Under the pieces are notes generated by a model, which searched no databases, was not told where the DNA came from, and saw only the letters and a program-made list of their open reading frames with translations. Source: Saccharopolyspora kobensis (GTDB lineage: Bacteria; Actinomycetota; Actinomycetes; Mycobacteriales; Pseudonocardiaceae). Taken from it: a DNA stretch of 64,000 bases. Position 1 is the first letter of the stretch, and each line of letters begins with the position of its first letter. Of the stretch, positions 17,509 through 26,959 are shown one piece after another. The DNA is taken from assembly GCF_900108315.1 (NCBI RefSeq), contig NZ_FNVB01000003.1, forward strand, positions 62,001-126,000, given 5' to 3'. Both the position numbers and the translations under genes were made by a program.

Positions 17509-20433
17509 GTGATCGGCGGCTCGATGCGCCTCGGAATCACGCTGCTCGGGGTCTTCCTGGTGCTCTCCGGGCTGATCGCGATCCCGGTCACCGCGCACCA
17601 GCGGCCGGCACCCGAACCGGCCCGCATCGCCTTCTCCGGGACCGGGCACCGCAGCCTGGGCATCGCCGGAGCCGGGCCGCGCGGCGGGACCGAGCCGCTG
17701 TTCGGCGGGCAGCGGCAGCACTTCGACCAGGACGTCTCCGCTCGCGGCGGGGCGATGGTGTTCACCAGCCTGCGCGACGAAGCCGCGCCGCAGGTGTACC
17801 TGCGGACGCACGACGGGCAGGTCCAGCGGCTCACCCGGGGCCGCGACGCGGCGAATCCCGAGCTCTCGCCGGACGGCCGCTGGGTGGCGTTCGACTCCGC
17901 CTCGTCGGGGCAGCGCGACGTGTGGTTGGTGCGCACCGACGGGACCGAGGCGCACCGGCTCACCAGCTCTCCCGGTGACGAGGTGAACCCGACGTTCTCC
18001 CCGGACGGGACGCGCATCGCCTACGCCGCGAACTCCAGCGGCCGGTGGCAGATCCACGCACGACCGGCCGGCGGCGGCGCCGAGCGGCAGCTGACCGCGG
18101 AGCCGACCGGTGCCGCGACGCAACCGGCCTGGAACCCGGTCGACGAGGACCGGATCGCCTACACCTTCGCGGTGAACGGCGAGCAGACCGTGCGCGTGCT
18201 GCGCGGCACCGGCACCGGAACGCCGCTGCCCGTGCAGGCCCGGGAACCCCGGTGGATGCCGGACGGTGAGGACCTGCTGCTCCTCAGTCCGCGTTCCCGC
18301 TCCGGCGCGGCGGACGGCATCGACCGGGTCTACCTGGCCGACGCCGACTCCCCGAACCCGCCGAGGCTGCTGCTGGAAGAGGACCGCAGCGTCGACTCCC
18401 CGACCTGGTGGCGCGGACGGCTGGTGGTGGCCCGCACGACCGCACACTTGCGCAACACCGCGCGGCTGCAGGACGTCCAGGTGGACGGTACCGATCCGCG
18501 CGACCTCGGGTCCGACGTGCTGACCGAGGATCCCAAGGCCGTCGATGATTCGATGCGGCTGTTCAAGCCCGAGCAGGGAGATCCGTGGACGCAGCGGCAG
18601 AGCTACTCACCGGACGGCAAGCAGATCGCGGTCAGCCGCTTCGAGACCGTCAACGGGCGGCGCGTCCAGCGGATCTGGCTGTTCGCCTCCGACGGCAGCG
18701 ACCCGCGGCCGCTGCCGATCGCCGACCGCCGGGCAGGTGACTGGGAGACCGATGCCGCGTGGTCGCCCGACGGCGAGGAGATCGCCGTGGCCCGCAGGTC
18801 ACCCGGTGGCCTGGACAGCCCCGGGCCGAGCCGGATCGTGGTGGTGAACGTCCGCACCGGCGAGGTGACCAAGCGGTTGGCGAACGCGGACCCGCAGCTG
18901 GACGACACCCAGCCCGCGTGGTCGCCGGACGGCCGCGCCTTCGCGTTCAGCCGCGGCAGGCCCACCGACGACGACCCGGCCCGCCGGGAGAACCACATCT
19001 GGCTCGCCGACGCCCGGACCTTCGGCTCGCAGCGGGACCTGAGCGACGTGATCTGCGAGTGCCTGGTGGTCGACGACAGCCCGGTGTTCGCCCCGGACAG
19101 CCGCAGCATCGTGTTCAACCGGGAGAAGGACGGGCTCTACCGGATGGACTTGAACGACGACAGCTGCGAGGTGCTGCTGCCGCGCGGGCAGAACAGCTGC
19201 GTCGACGTGCCCAGCGGCAACGGACCGTTCCAGCCCAGGGACGTCAGCTGGTCGGCGGACGGCCGTCGGCTCGTGCTGTCGCACCGCGCGATCGCGAAGG
19301 AGAACGCCCCGGAACACCTGTCGGTGCTGGACCTGGCCACCGGTGAGCTGAACTCGCTGACCGGCAGGCTGCCCGGGCGGCAGAAGGAACCCACCTGGCA
19401 GCCGACGGTCGACCTCGGCATCGACGCTCCTCCCGAGCAGCCCCAGGTCCAGCCCGGCGAGGTCATCACGGTGACGATCGCGGTGCGCAACCAGGGGCCG
19501 TCCGACGCCCCGGACACCGAGACGACCCTGCAGGTCCCGCCCGGCCTGCGGTTGACGGACATGTGGTCGTCCAAGGGCACCTGCGAGGGCGAGAAGTGCT
19601 CCCTCGGCACGCTGGAACCCGGCGATGCGGTCGAGGTCACGGCTCGGCTCGTCGCGGTGGTGGTGGGCGAGCACCGGCTCGTCTGGACGATCACCAGCGC
19701 GGTGCACGACACCGACGAGGGCGACAACACGAACACCACGGTGATCATCGTGACGCCGACCCCGGCGCCACCACCGCCGCCACCGCCGCCGGCCAGTCCC
19801 GGAGTCGCCCTGACCGTGGGACCGGAAACGTCCTACGTGGGCGGTCGGACCGGGGTGACCTTCACCGTGCGCAACACCGGCAGCAGCACCGCCACCGGGC
19901 TGGTGCTGGACATGGCCCTGCCGCCAGGAGTACCGGTGGTGCACGTGCCGCCCGGCTGCACGTCCGCGCAGTGCCAGCTGCCCGATCTGCCGCCGGGCGG
20001 TGTGCTCGCCAAGCAGCTGGTGCTCGCTCCGGACGCGGCTCTGACGTCGGAGATCCGGGCGAGGCTGCGGACCAGCGGAACGGACGCCGACCCCGGGGAC
20101 AACGACGTCACCGCCCCCTACCGCGTGCTGCAGCCGCGCATCGTCGCGGTCCCGGCGGTCGGCGAGCCCGGGTTCGTGACCTCGGTGCGCGGCGTCGACT
20201 TCCCGCCGGGCGCGCCGGTCCGACTGGAGTGGTCGCCCGGCATCACCGCCGCAGCGGCACCGACCACGCCCGCGCCGGACGGGCGGTTCGCCGCGCAGCT
20301 GCTGATCCTGCCCAACGACCAGGTCGGTCCGCGCACCATCACCGCGTCGGGTCCGGGTTTCAGCCCGGTCACGGCGGAGTTCCTGGTCGTCGCCTCGCCC
20401 ATCGCGCCGCCCGAGCTGGTGGAGTGGAGGTGA
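17509..20433 (+). CDS. Secreted TolB-like beta-propeller protein with CARDB/DUF11-like domains
   Basis: 974 aa. An N-terminal signal or anchor segment (MRLGITLLGVFLVLSGLIAI) is followed by many PD40/TolB-type blades: LSPDGRWVAFDS, FSPDGTRIAYA, YSPDGKQIAVS, WSPDGEEIAVA, WSPDGRAFAFS, FAPDSRSIVFN, WSADGRRLVLS. From ~640 there are two Ig-like CARDB/DUF11 domains split by a poly-proline linker near 755, then a final beta domain. It probably faces the outside of the membrane. GGAGG lies 7 bp before the GTG at 17509. The cap-protein gene starts 4 bp after its stop, so it is in the injection operon. Its role there is unknown; binding of envelope or partner proteins is likely for such folds. Confidence 0.75.
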   Translation: MIGGSMRLGITLLGVFLVLSGLIAIPVTAHQRPAPEPARIAFSGTGHRSLGIAGAGPRGGTEPLFGGQRQHFDQDVSARGGAMVFTSLRDEAAPQVYLRTHDGQVQRLTRGRDAANPELSPDGRWVAFDSASSGQRDVWLVRTDGTEAHRLTSSPGDEVNPTFSPDGTRIAYAANSSGRWQIHARPAGGGAERQLTAEPTGAATQPAWNPVDEDRIAYTFAVNGEQTVRVLRGTGTGTPLPVQAREPRWMPDGEDLLLLSPRSRSGAADGIDRVYLADADSPNPPRLLLEEDRSVDSPTWWRGRLVVARTTAHLRNTARLQDVQVDGTDPRDLGSDVLTEDPKAVDDSMRLFKPEQGDPWTQRQSYSPDGKQIAVSRFETVNGRRVQRIWLFASDGSDPRPLPIADRRAGDWETDAAWSPDGEEIAVARRSPGGLDSPGPSRIVVVNVRTGEVTKRLANADPQLDDTQPAWSPDGRAFAFSRGRPTDDDPARRENHIWLADARTFGSQRDLSDVICECLVVDDSPVFAPDSRSIVFNREKDGLYRMDLNDDSCEVLLPRGQNSCVDVPSGNGPFQPRDVSWSADGRRLVLSHRAIAKENAPEHLSVLDLATGELNSLTGRLPGRQKEPTWQPTVDLGIDAPPEQPQVQPGEVITVTIAVRNQGPSDAPDTETTLQVPPGLRLTDMWSSKGTCEGEKCSLGTLEPGDAVEVTARLVAVVVGEHRLVWTITSAVHDTDEGDNTNTTVIIVTPTPAPPPPPPPPASPGVALTVGPETSYVGGRTGVTFTVRNTGSSTATGLVLDMALPPGVPVVHVPPGCTSAQCQLPDLPPGGVLAKQLVLAPDAALTSEIRARLRTSGTDADPGDNDVTAPYRVLQPRIVAVPAVGEPGFVTSVRGVDFPPGAPVRLEWSPGITAAAAPTTPAPDGRFAAQLLILPNDQVGPRTITASGPGFSPVTAEFLVVASPIAPPELVEWR

Positions 20434-20437
20434 GCCG

Positions 20438-21115
20438 GTGATCCACGAGGTCGACGAGGCGTTGCGCCGGTTGCTGGCCGCGCACGACCTGCCCGGCGCG
20501 GGCGTCGAGCTCGGCTTCGAAGCGCCCACCACGGATTGGGCGGCCAAGCGCAACGCGCCCACGATCAGCGTCTTCCTCTACGACATCAGGGAAGAACCGG
20601 GTTTGCGGCAGAGCGGCCGGTTCGAGCGGCACGACGAGTCCGGTGCGGTGACCGGCTGGCAGGGCGCACCGCACTGGTTCCAGCTCTCCTACCTGGTGAC
20701 GGCGTGGACGAAGCGCCCGCAGGACGAGCACCGGCTGCTGTCGGCGGTCCTGCGCTGCGTGGTCGGCCACGACGCGCTGGAGGCGGCGTGGCTGACCGGG
20801 ACGCTGGCCGAGCTCGGCCTGACGGTGTCGTTCGAGGCGGGCGGAACGATGGCGGAGGGCCGCTCGGCGGCCGACGTGTGGTCGGCGCTGGGCGGCCAGC
20901 TCAAGCCGTCGATCAACCTCCAGGTGACGGCGCCGCTGGCAGGTGAGCGGACACCGGCCGGGCCGCCGGTCACCGAGGGCGTGGTGCTGCAAGCCGATGC
21001 CGATGCGCCGCGGCGGTTGCGCTACGACGGCCCGAGCACCGCCGAAGGGGAAGGTTTCGCGCCGTCGCGTCCTCGTCCTGAGCCGAAGCGGCGGCGCCGG
21101 GGGCCGCTCCCGTGA
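20438..21115 (+). CDS. Contractile injection system cap/terminator protein (DUF4255, Pvc16-like)
   Basis: 225 aa. Residues 1-170 match DUF4255 proteins: IHEVDEALRRLL, then NAPTISVFLYDIREEPGLRQ and HWFQLSYLVTAWTKRPQDEH, ending LKPSINLQVTAPL. In AFP and PVC particles this protein caps the tube end and stops its growth. The last ~45 residues are disordered and basic (RPEPKRRRRG). GTG start at 20438 with GGAGG upstream. It overlaps the ATPase start by 4 bp (GTGA), which fits joint assembly work. Confidence 0.88.
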   Translation: MIHEVDEALRRLLAAHDLPGAGVELGFEAPTTDWAAKRNAPTISVFLYDIREEPGLRQSGRFERHDESGAVTGWQGAPHWFQLSYLVTAWTKRPQDEHRLLSAVLRCVVGHDALEAAWLTGTLAELGLTVSFEAGGTMAEGRSAADVWSALGGQLKPSINLQVTAPLAGERTPAGPPVTEGVVLQADADAPRRLRYDGPSTAEGEGFAPSRPRPEPKRRRRGPLP

Positions 21116-23130
21116 CCGGCCCGCAGTACCTGTGGGCGCGGCTGAACGTGGTCGAGCAGCGGGTCCGGGCGCTGGTCGCGGCGCGGCGGGCGCTCGATCC
21201 GCAGCCGGACGATCCGCACCGGGGCCTCTACCTCACCCCGGAGGCCGTCGAGCGGATCCTGGCGGCGCCGGCGAAGTCGTGGCGGATGCCCGAGGCGGTG
21301 ACGGCGGATCTGGACGCGCTCGCGGAGCCCGTCCCGGTGTTGCTCCAGCTGGCAGCGGATTTCGGGCTCAGCGAACTGGACGTGGAGCTGCTGCTGGTGG
21401 CGCTGGCCCCGGAGGTCGACGTCCGCTTCGAACCGCTCTACGGCTACCTGAACGACGACGTGACCCGCCGCCGACCGACGACCGGGCTGGCGCTGGAGCT
21501 GTGCGGCATGCCTTCGGCGGGCGACGGCCGGTTCCGGTTCTCCGCCGGTGCGCCGCTGGTCTCCGGTGGGCTGCTGGAGGTGCAGGAGCCCGATCGGCCG
21601 TTCCTCTCCCGCACGCTGCGGATCCCCGACCGCGTGGTCGCGCACCTGCTCGGCGATGACAGCGCCGATCCCGTCGCGGCCCGTCTCACGCGCCCCGCCG
21701 ATCCGGGCGAGCCGGGCGCGCTGGCCAAGCGACTCGGTGCCGGGCTGGATTCCGGAGTCGCGTTCGTGCACCTCAACGGTGTGGAGGGCACCGTGCGCGT
21801 GGCGGTGGACGCCCTGGCGGTGAGCGGCCGAACTGCGCTGGTGCTGGATGCCGGGGAGCTGGCCGACGAGCCCGAGCCGCAGGCCGCCCTTCCCGCCCTG
21901 GTCCGGGAAGCGCGGTTGCGGCGCGCAGGAATCGTGTTCGGTCCGTTGGAGAACCTGGCTCCGGAGCGGCCCGAACGGGCGCGGCTGCTGCGCGCGGTCG
22001 TCGCCGCGACGGCGCAGGTTCCGCTGTTCCTGCACGGCTCGCGGAGCTGGGACCCGGGCTGGTCCCGGCGAAGCCCGGTGTCGATCCGCGTCGAAGCCGC
22101 TCAGCCCGAGGCGCGAGCCCGGGAATGGCGCCGGGCGCTAGCGGTGCCCGAAAGTGCGCCCATCGACGCCCTGGCGGCCTACCAGCTCGACCCCGATCAG
22201 ATCAGCCGGGCGGCGTCGGTCGCCTCGCAGCTCGCGGCGCTGGAGGCGCGCCCGGTGGAGCTGGCGGACGTGCAGGCGGGCGTGCGGGCGCAGAACGGTG
22301 CTGGTCTGGAGCGTCTGGCCCGGCGCATCACGCCTGCGGTCGGCTGGGACGACTTGGTCCTGCCCGAACCGACCCGCGACCAGCTGGCCGAGCTGTCGCT
22401 GCGCGCCCGCCACCGCGACCGCGTGCTCGGCGACTGGGCCATGCGGCCGGGAGGCGGCCGGGGCCGCGGCGTGATCGCGCTGTTCGCCGGCGAGTCGGGA
22501 ACCGGCAAGACCATGTCGGCGGAGGTAGTCGCGGCGGACCTGGGCGTGGACCTCTACGTGATCGATCTGTCCACAGTGGTGGACAAGTACGTGGGTGAGA
22601 CGGAGAAGAACCTGGAGCGCATCCTCACCGAAGCCGCGGGCGTGAACGGAGTCCTGCTCTTCGACGAGGCCGACGCGATCTTCGGCAAGCGCTCAGCGGT
22701 CAAGGACGCCCACGACCGCTACGCCAACGTGGAGTCGGCATACCTGCTCCAGCGCATGGAGTCCTTCAACGGCATCGCGATCCTCACCACGAACCTCCGC
22801 GCGAACCTCGACGAGGCCTTCACCCGCCGCCTGGACGTGATCGCGGATTTCCCCCTGCCCGACGCAACCCAGCGCGAAGCCCTCTGGGACCGCTGCCTCG
22901 GCAAGGCAATCCCCCGGGCCTCCGACCTGGAACTCGGCTTCTTCGCAGAGCGCTTCGAGCTCGCCGGCGGCTCCATCCGCGCCTGCGCCGTCACCGCCGC
23001 CTATCTCGCCGCTGAGGCCGATGAGCCGGTCCGCACGACGACACTGCTCACGGCGGTGCGCCAGGAATACGGAAAGCTGGGCCGATTGGTACTGGAAACC
23101 GAGTTCGGGGCGGGGCCGGAGAAGACTTGA
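21112..23130 (+). CDS. AAA+ ATPase of contractile injection system (Pvc15-like)
   Basis: 672 aa. A helical N-terminal half of ~430 residues has no clear motif. A single AAA+ module follows: Walker A GESGTGKT near 461-468, Walker B VLLFDEADAIFGKR near 516, and the sensor region AILTTNLRANLDEAFTRRLD. Homologues in eCIS loci are needed for particle assembly or disassembly, though their exact action is not settled. GTG start overlapping the cap gene by 4 bp. It is convergent with the DUF4157 gene, only 9 bp away. Confidence 0.92.
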   Translation: MTGPQYLWARLNVVEQRVRALVAARRALDPQPDDPHRGLYLTPEAVERILAAPAKSWRMPEAVTADLDALAEPVPVLLQLAADFGLSELDVELLLVALAPEVDVRFEPLYGYLNDDVTRRRPTTGLALELCGMPSAGDGRFRFSAGAPLVSGGLLEVQEPDRPFLSRTLRIPDRVVAHLLGDDSADPVAARLTRPADPGEPGALAKRLGAGLDSGVAFVHLNGVEGTVRVAVDALAVSGRTALVLDAGELADEPEPQAALPALVREARLRRAGIVFGPLENLAPERPERARLLRAVVAATAQVPLFLHGSRSWDPGWSRRSPVSIRVEAAQPEARAREWRRALAVPESAPIDALAAYQLDPDQISRAASVASQLAALEARPVELADVQAGVRAQNGAGLERLARRITPAVGWDDLVLPEPTRDQLAELSLRARHRDRVLGDWAMRPGGGRGRGVIALFAGESGTGKTMSAEVVAADLGVDLYVIDLSTVVDKYVGETEKNLERILTEAAGVNGVLLFDEADAIFGKRSAVKDAHDRYANVESAYLLQRMESFNGIAILTTNLRANLDEAFTRRLDVIADFPLPDATQREALWDRCLGKAIPRASDLELGFFAERFELAGGSIRACAVTAAYLAAEADEPVRTTTLLTAVRQEYGKLGRLVLETEFGAGPEKT

Positions 23131-23139
23131 GCAACGCGA

Positions 23140-24309
23140 CTACCGTTCACGACGAACATCGACGTAGCCGGTCTCCTCAAGAGCGTCCAACGCCTTCTCG
23201 GACGCACGCTTGCCCCCGGCGACCTGCGGTTGGTACAGGTGTTCCACGATAAGCGTGATGCGGAACCAGTAGGTCCTGTTCTGGTCGTCCTGGAGGCCGT
23301 TCCGCACCAGGTCGCGGATCGCCTCCGTGCACCCCTTCGACTTCTTCGAGGTCGCGGGCAGGCCTTCCCGGCTCTCGGACGTGCACGGTGATTTGGTCAC
23401 CGTGACGACGATGTGGTTGGTCCGGTGCAGTTGAAACCTGTCGAGATTGGCCCGCAAATAGCCGATCAGAACGTCCTCCGCATGCTGGGCTTCCTCATCC
23501 GCGGTTCCCGGGATGTTCTGCGTCGTCGCCAGATTGGCGGCCGCCCCATCCCGGCTAGGGTCGATCACAGATGCATGGGTGGAATAGGACGATGCGAACC
23601 ACTGGTCATTCGTCATCTGGTTGGAACTGACTCCGCGACCGGGTTGCGCTCTTTGCAGAACTGCCTCATCCGGCGGACCGTGCAGGTGTTTCTCGGCCGG
23701 ATCGTGCTGAAGCCGGATCGTCATCGCCTGCTGCCCGCCCCGCTCAGCACGTTGCACGGCGGCCTCTCCCCTGGTGATCCGAGTGGCGGTCGCCTCCGCT
23801 TCGCGTTCGAAGCGGTCCGACGGGTCGGAGACCTTGAGGCCGTCGCCGTTGTCGGTGCCGGACACCGGGCCCGAGCGCTGCTGGAGGACGTGGGTCAGCT
23901 CGTGGGCGAGGGTGTGGTCGTCCGCGCCGCCTGCACCGACCACGATGTGGTTTCCGGAGGTGTAGGCGCGGGCACCGATCTCGGCCGCCGAGCGCTGCGC
24001 GGTGGTGTCGGTGTGCAGGCGGACGTTGGAGAAGTCCGCGCCGAAGCGGGACTCCATGTCGGTGCGGACGGACGTGTCGAGTGCTTGCCCTGGTGAGCGC
24101 AGCACGTCGTGCACGGTGGATCTCTGCACCTGTGCCTCATCGCTGTGCTGGGCGCCGATCATCCGCGCGACGGCGGCGTTTCCCAGGGTTCGCTGGAGGT
24201 GCAGGACGTGCGCCGCGGATCCGGGGGCCGTGGCCGGACCAGTGGTGTCGGTTTCCACCGGCCGCGCTTTCGACGCTGATTCCCGCTCGGCGTTGTCGTG
24301 CTCGCGCAT
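23140..24309 (-). CDS. DUF4157 (eCIS core domain) protein with C-terminal deaminase-like domain; candidate effector
   Basis: 389 aa. A short N-terminal helix has the eCIS-typical LQRTLGNAAVARMIG (38-52). The DUF4157 domain (~70-185) contains the metallopeptidase-like HELTHV at 136-141. The C-terminal ~130 residues show the order of a zinc deaminase: helix with H276-A-E278, strand HIVVTVTKSPC (C309), helix after GC (C327) TEAIRDLV, strand FRITLIVEHLY, then helix and strand. DUF4157 is the domain most tied to eCIS cargo, so I read it as a toxin loaded in the tube. The start at 24309 has GAGGAGG upstream. The coding DNA is visibly less G+C-rich than its neighbours. No obvious immunity gene is adjacent. 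The deaminase call is from motifs only. Confidence 0.72.
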   Translation of the reverse strand: MREHDNAERESASKARPVETDTTGPATAPGSAAHVLHLQRTLGNAAVARMIGAQHSDEAQVQRSTVHDVLRSPGQALDTSVRTDMESRFGADFSNVRLHTDTTAQRSAAEIGARAYTSGNHIVVGAGGADDHTLAHELTHVLQQRSGPVSGTDNGDGLKVSDPSDRFEREAEATATRITRGEAAVQRAERGGQQAMTIRLQHDPAEKHLHGPPDEAVLQRAQPGRGVSSNQMTNDQWFASSYSTHASVIDPSRDGAAANLATTQNIPGTADEEAQHAEDVLIGYLRANLDRFQLHRTNHIVVTVTKSPCTSESREGLPATSKKSKGCTEAIRDLVRNGLQDDQNRTYWFRITLIVEHLYQPQVAGGKRASEKALDALEETGYVDVRRER

Positions 24310-24530
24310 CGGGTTCCTCCTCGCGACGTAGCTGCTCACCACTGGTACCGCGCAGGCGTGGTGGTCGGAATGGCCGGACGGGCAGAGCCGGGGGCACCGC
24401 TCCCGGAGGCAAGGCCCGGTTGCCCGGAGAGGCAGGGGCGCTGCCCTCGGTGTGGGCCGCGTGGACCTGTTCGCGCGCTACGCGGGGCACGAAGCTCGGT
24501 GGCACGAGCGCCTCAGACGAAGGAGCGAAC

Positions 24531-26045
24531 ATGCCGTCGTACCTGTCCCCTGGCGTTTACGTCGAGGAGGTCCAGAACGGGGCCAGACCGATCGAGGGGG
24601 TCGGGACCGCTGTTGCCGCCTTCGTCGGTTTCGCTTCGCAGGGGCCGTTCCACGAGCCGACGCTGGTGACGAACTGGAACCAGCACGTCCAGACCTTCGG
24701 CGGGTTCGACGAGAACTACCTGGGGCGCTCCGTCTACGGCTACTTCGCCAACGGCGGTGGTGCCGCCTACGTCGTGCGCATCGGCGGGCCGTCCACCGCC
24801 GCGCACACCGACCCCGCACCGGCTCCGGTGGAGATCGGCGGCTTGCGGATCGCGGCACTGCCCGGAGCGGGTGCCGACCTCACCGTCGAGGTCGCCGACG
24901 CCGAGGGCGAGAACCCGCCCGAGGACCGGTTCCGGCTGGTGGTCAGCCAGGGCGGCAAGGTGGTGGAGACCTTCGACGTCTCCACCAAGAAGAACGTCAA
25001 GAGCTACGTCGTCAGCCAGGTGCGCGAGCGGTCCAAGCTCATCGAGGTCACCGAACGCGGCAGTGCGGCGCTGACCCGGCCGGACAACCAGTCGGTCGCG
25101 CTGGCCGCCGCGCCGAGCCCGGCGGCACCGGCCGCTGTGGACGCGCGGGAGTACGTCGGGGACCTCGCCGCACGGACCGGGTTCGGCGGGCTGGAGACGA
25201 TCGACGAGATCACCATGGTCGCGGTGCCCGACCTGATGAGCGCCCACCAGCGCGGCCTGATCGACGCCGAAGGCGTGAAGACCGTTCAGCTGGCGGCGAT
25301 CTCGCACTGCGAGCAGATGGGCGACCGGGTCGCGCTGCTGGACGCCCCGCCCGGGCTCAACGCCCAGCAGGTCCGGGCCTGGCGGTCCGAGCAGGCCGGT
25401 TACGACTCGAAGTACGCCACCCTGTACTACCCGTGGATCAAGGTGTTCGACCCGGCCAGCGGCCGCAACGCGATGGTCCCGCCGAGCGGGCACGTCGCCG
25501 GCGTGTGGGCGCGCAGCGACGCCGAGCGCGGCGTGCACAAGGCACCGGCCAACGAGGTCATCCGGGGTGCGGTGGACCTGGAGGTCAACCTCAGCAAGGG
25601 CGAGCAGGACATGCTCAACCCGATCGGGGTGAACTGCATCCGGGCGTTCGCCGGGCGCGGCATCCGGATCTGGGGCGCCCGCACGCTCTCGTCGGACCCC
25701 GGCTGGCGCTACCTCAACGTGCGGCGGCTGTTCAACTACCTGGAGGAGTCGATCCTGATCGGCACCCAGTGGGTGGTGTTCGAACCGAACGACGACCGGC
25801 TGTGGTCGAGCATCCGGCGCAACATCAGCGCCTTCCTGCACCAGGCCTGGCGCGACGGTGCGCTGTTCGGCCGCACCGCGGCGGAGGCGTTCTACGTCAA
25901 GTGCGACCGGGAGAACAACCCGCAGGAATCGATCGACCTCGGCCAGGTGGTGTGCGAGATCGGCGTCGCGCCGGTCAAACCCGCCGAGTTCGTGATCTTC
26001 CGGCTCTCCCAGTTCTCCGACAGCACCAGTCTGGTCAGCGAGTAG
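24531..26045 (+). CDS. Contractile tail sheath protein
   Basis: 504 aa. The start MPSYLSPGVYVEEVQNG is the classic sheath N-terminus, followed by GVGTAVAAFVGFASQGPF and YGYFANGGGAAYVVRI. The C-terminal domain has the conserved GIRIWGARTLSSDPGWRYLN, RRLFNYLEESI and AAEAFYVKCDRENNP. It forms the contractile outer tube of the injection particle. The ATG at 24531 follows AAGGAG by 5 bp. Only one sheath gene is seen, whereas AFP/PVC loci have two or three. The 221 bp upstream (24310-24530) is the divergent promoter region shared with the DUF4157 gene; I see no gene in it. Confidence 0.96.
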   Translation: MPSYLSPGVYVEEVQNGARPIEGVGTAVAAFVGFASQGPFHEPTLVTNWNQHVQTFGGFDENYLGRSVYGYFANGGGAAYVVRIGGPSTAAHTDPAPAPVEIGGLRIAALPGAGADLTVEVADAEGENPPEDRFRLVVSQGGKVVETFDVSTKKNVKSYVVSQVRERSKLIEVTERGSAALTRPDNQSVALAAAPSPAAPAAVDAREYVGDLAARTGFGGLETIDEITMVAVPDLMSAHQRGLIDAEGVKTVQLAAISHCEQMGDRVALLDAPPGLNAQQVRAWRSEQAGYDSKYATLYYPWIKVFDPASGRNAMVPPSGHVAGVWARSDAERGVHKAPANEVIRGAVDLEVNLSKGEQDMLNPIGVNCIRAFAGRGIRIWGARTLSSDPGWRYLNVRRLFNYLEESILIGTQWVVFEPNDDRLWSSIRRNISAFLHQAWRDGALFGRTAAEAFYVKCDRENNPQESIDLGQVVCEIGVAPVKPAEFVIFRLSQFSDSTSLVSE

Positions 26046-26075
26046 TCCCGACAGCGCGGAAGGCGACGGGTAGTC

Positions 26076-26516
26076 ATGGCACAGGGCGACACTCTCTCCA
26101 CCCACCGGTTCGGCGTCCAGCTCGGCGGCATCACGGTGGAGTCGGTCAAGGAGATCAGCGGTCTGACCGTCGAGCAGGACGTGGTCGAGACCCCGCAGGT
26201 CACCCCGACCGGCGAGCGGATCTACAAGAAGCAGCCCGGTGGGCAGAAGGGCGGCGAGGTGACCATCACCCGCGGCCTGGACAAGAGCTCGGCGTTCACC
26301 GACTGGATCAAGAAGACGCTGCTCGACGGCGACGTCGAAGGCGCCCGGGAGAACCTCACCATCGAGATCCAGGACTCCCAGGGCGAAACGGTGCGCCGGA
26401 TGCAGCTCTACGACGCCTGGGTCAGCAAGTGGGACGGCCCGGAGGTCAGCGCGGGCGAGTCCAACCCGGCGACGGAGAAGGCCACCATCGTCTTCGAGCG
26501 GATCGAGGTCGAATGA
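26076..26516 (+). CDS. Tail tube protein 1 (gp19/Hcp-like)
   Basis: 146 aa in the phage tail tube fold: HRFGVQLGGITVESVKEISG, then VVETPQVTPTGERIYKKQPG and GEVTITRGLDKSSAFTDWIK, ending KATIVFERIEVE. It stacks as hexamers into the inner tube. It follows the sheath by 30 bp and overlaps the next gene by 4 bp (ATGA). A second tube-like protein lies at 29843-30268; in related particles one copy builds the tube and another the baseplate-proximal ring. Confidence 0.93.
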   Translation: MAQGDTLSTHRFGVQLGGITVESVKEISGLTVEQDVVETPQVTPTGERIYKKQPGGQKGGEVTITRGLDKSSAFTDWIKKTLLDGDVEGARENLTIEIQDSQGETVRRMQLYDAWVSKWDGPEVSAGESNPATEKATIVFERIEVE

Positions 26517-26959
26517 GGCGACGCATCTCCTCGCTCGGCGAGCTCGACGAGGTCGCGGGCAAGAACCGGCAGGTGAGAGCCGCCCCGGCCCAGCACGACG
26601 AGTTCGAGTTCGAGCTGCCCCGCGGCTACGTGCACACCGACGGCACGCTGCACCGCCGCGGCCGGATGCGGCTGGCGACCGCGAAGGACGAGCTCCGGCC
26701 GCAGATCGACCTGCGGGTCAAGGAGAACCCGGCCTACCTCAGCGTGGTGCTGCTCAGCCAGGTGATCACCGGGCTGGGCGAGATCACCGACGTGCACGCG
26801 GGCGTGGTGGAGAACATGTACGCCACCGACGTGGCGTTCCTGCAGGACTTCTACCGGCGGATCAACAGCGAGGGCCACACCAGGGCCGGGGTCACCTGCC
26901 CGTCGTGCGACACCGCGTTCGAGGTCGACCTGGCAGGTGGGCGCCTGGGGGAATCGTGA
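26513..26959 (+). CDS. Phage tail assembly-type protein with CxxC motif
   Basis: 148 aa. The N-terminal ~60 residues are charged. The middle (LRPQIDLRVKENPAYLSVVL, then LSQVITGLGEI and VVENMYATDVAFLQDFYRRI) resembles small tail-assembly proteins found between tube and baseplate genes. Near the end VTCPSCDTAFEV has one CxxC pair, which could bind zinc only with a partner or in a dimer. It is coupled to both neighbours by 4-bp overlaps. Exact role unknown. Confidence 0.78.
   Translation: MRRRISSLGELDEVAGKNRQVRAAPAQHDEFEFELPRGYVHTDGTLHRRGRMRLATAKDELRPQIDLRVKENPAYLSVVLLSQVITGLGEITDVHAGVVENMYATDVAFLQDFYRRINSEGHTRAGVTCPSCDTAFEVDLAGGRLGES

Noticed and set aside
23413-24096. 227-codon plus-strand frame opposite the DUF4157 gene
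   Set aside because: It has no domain or ribosome-binding site; the minus frame has LQRTLGN, HELTH and deaminase-like motifs.
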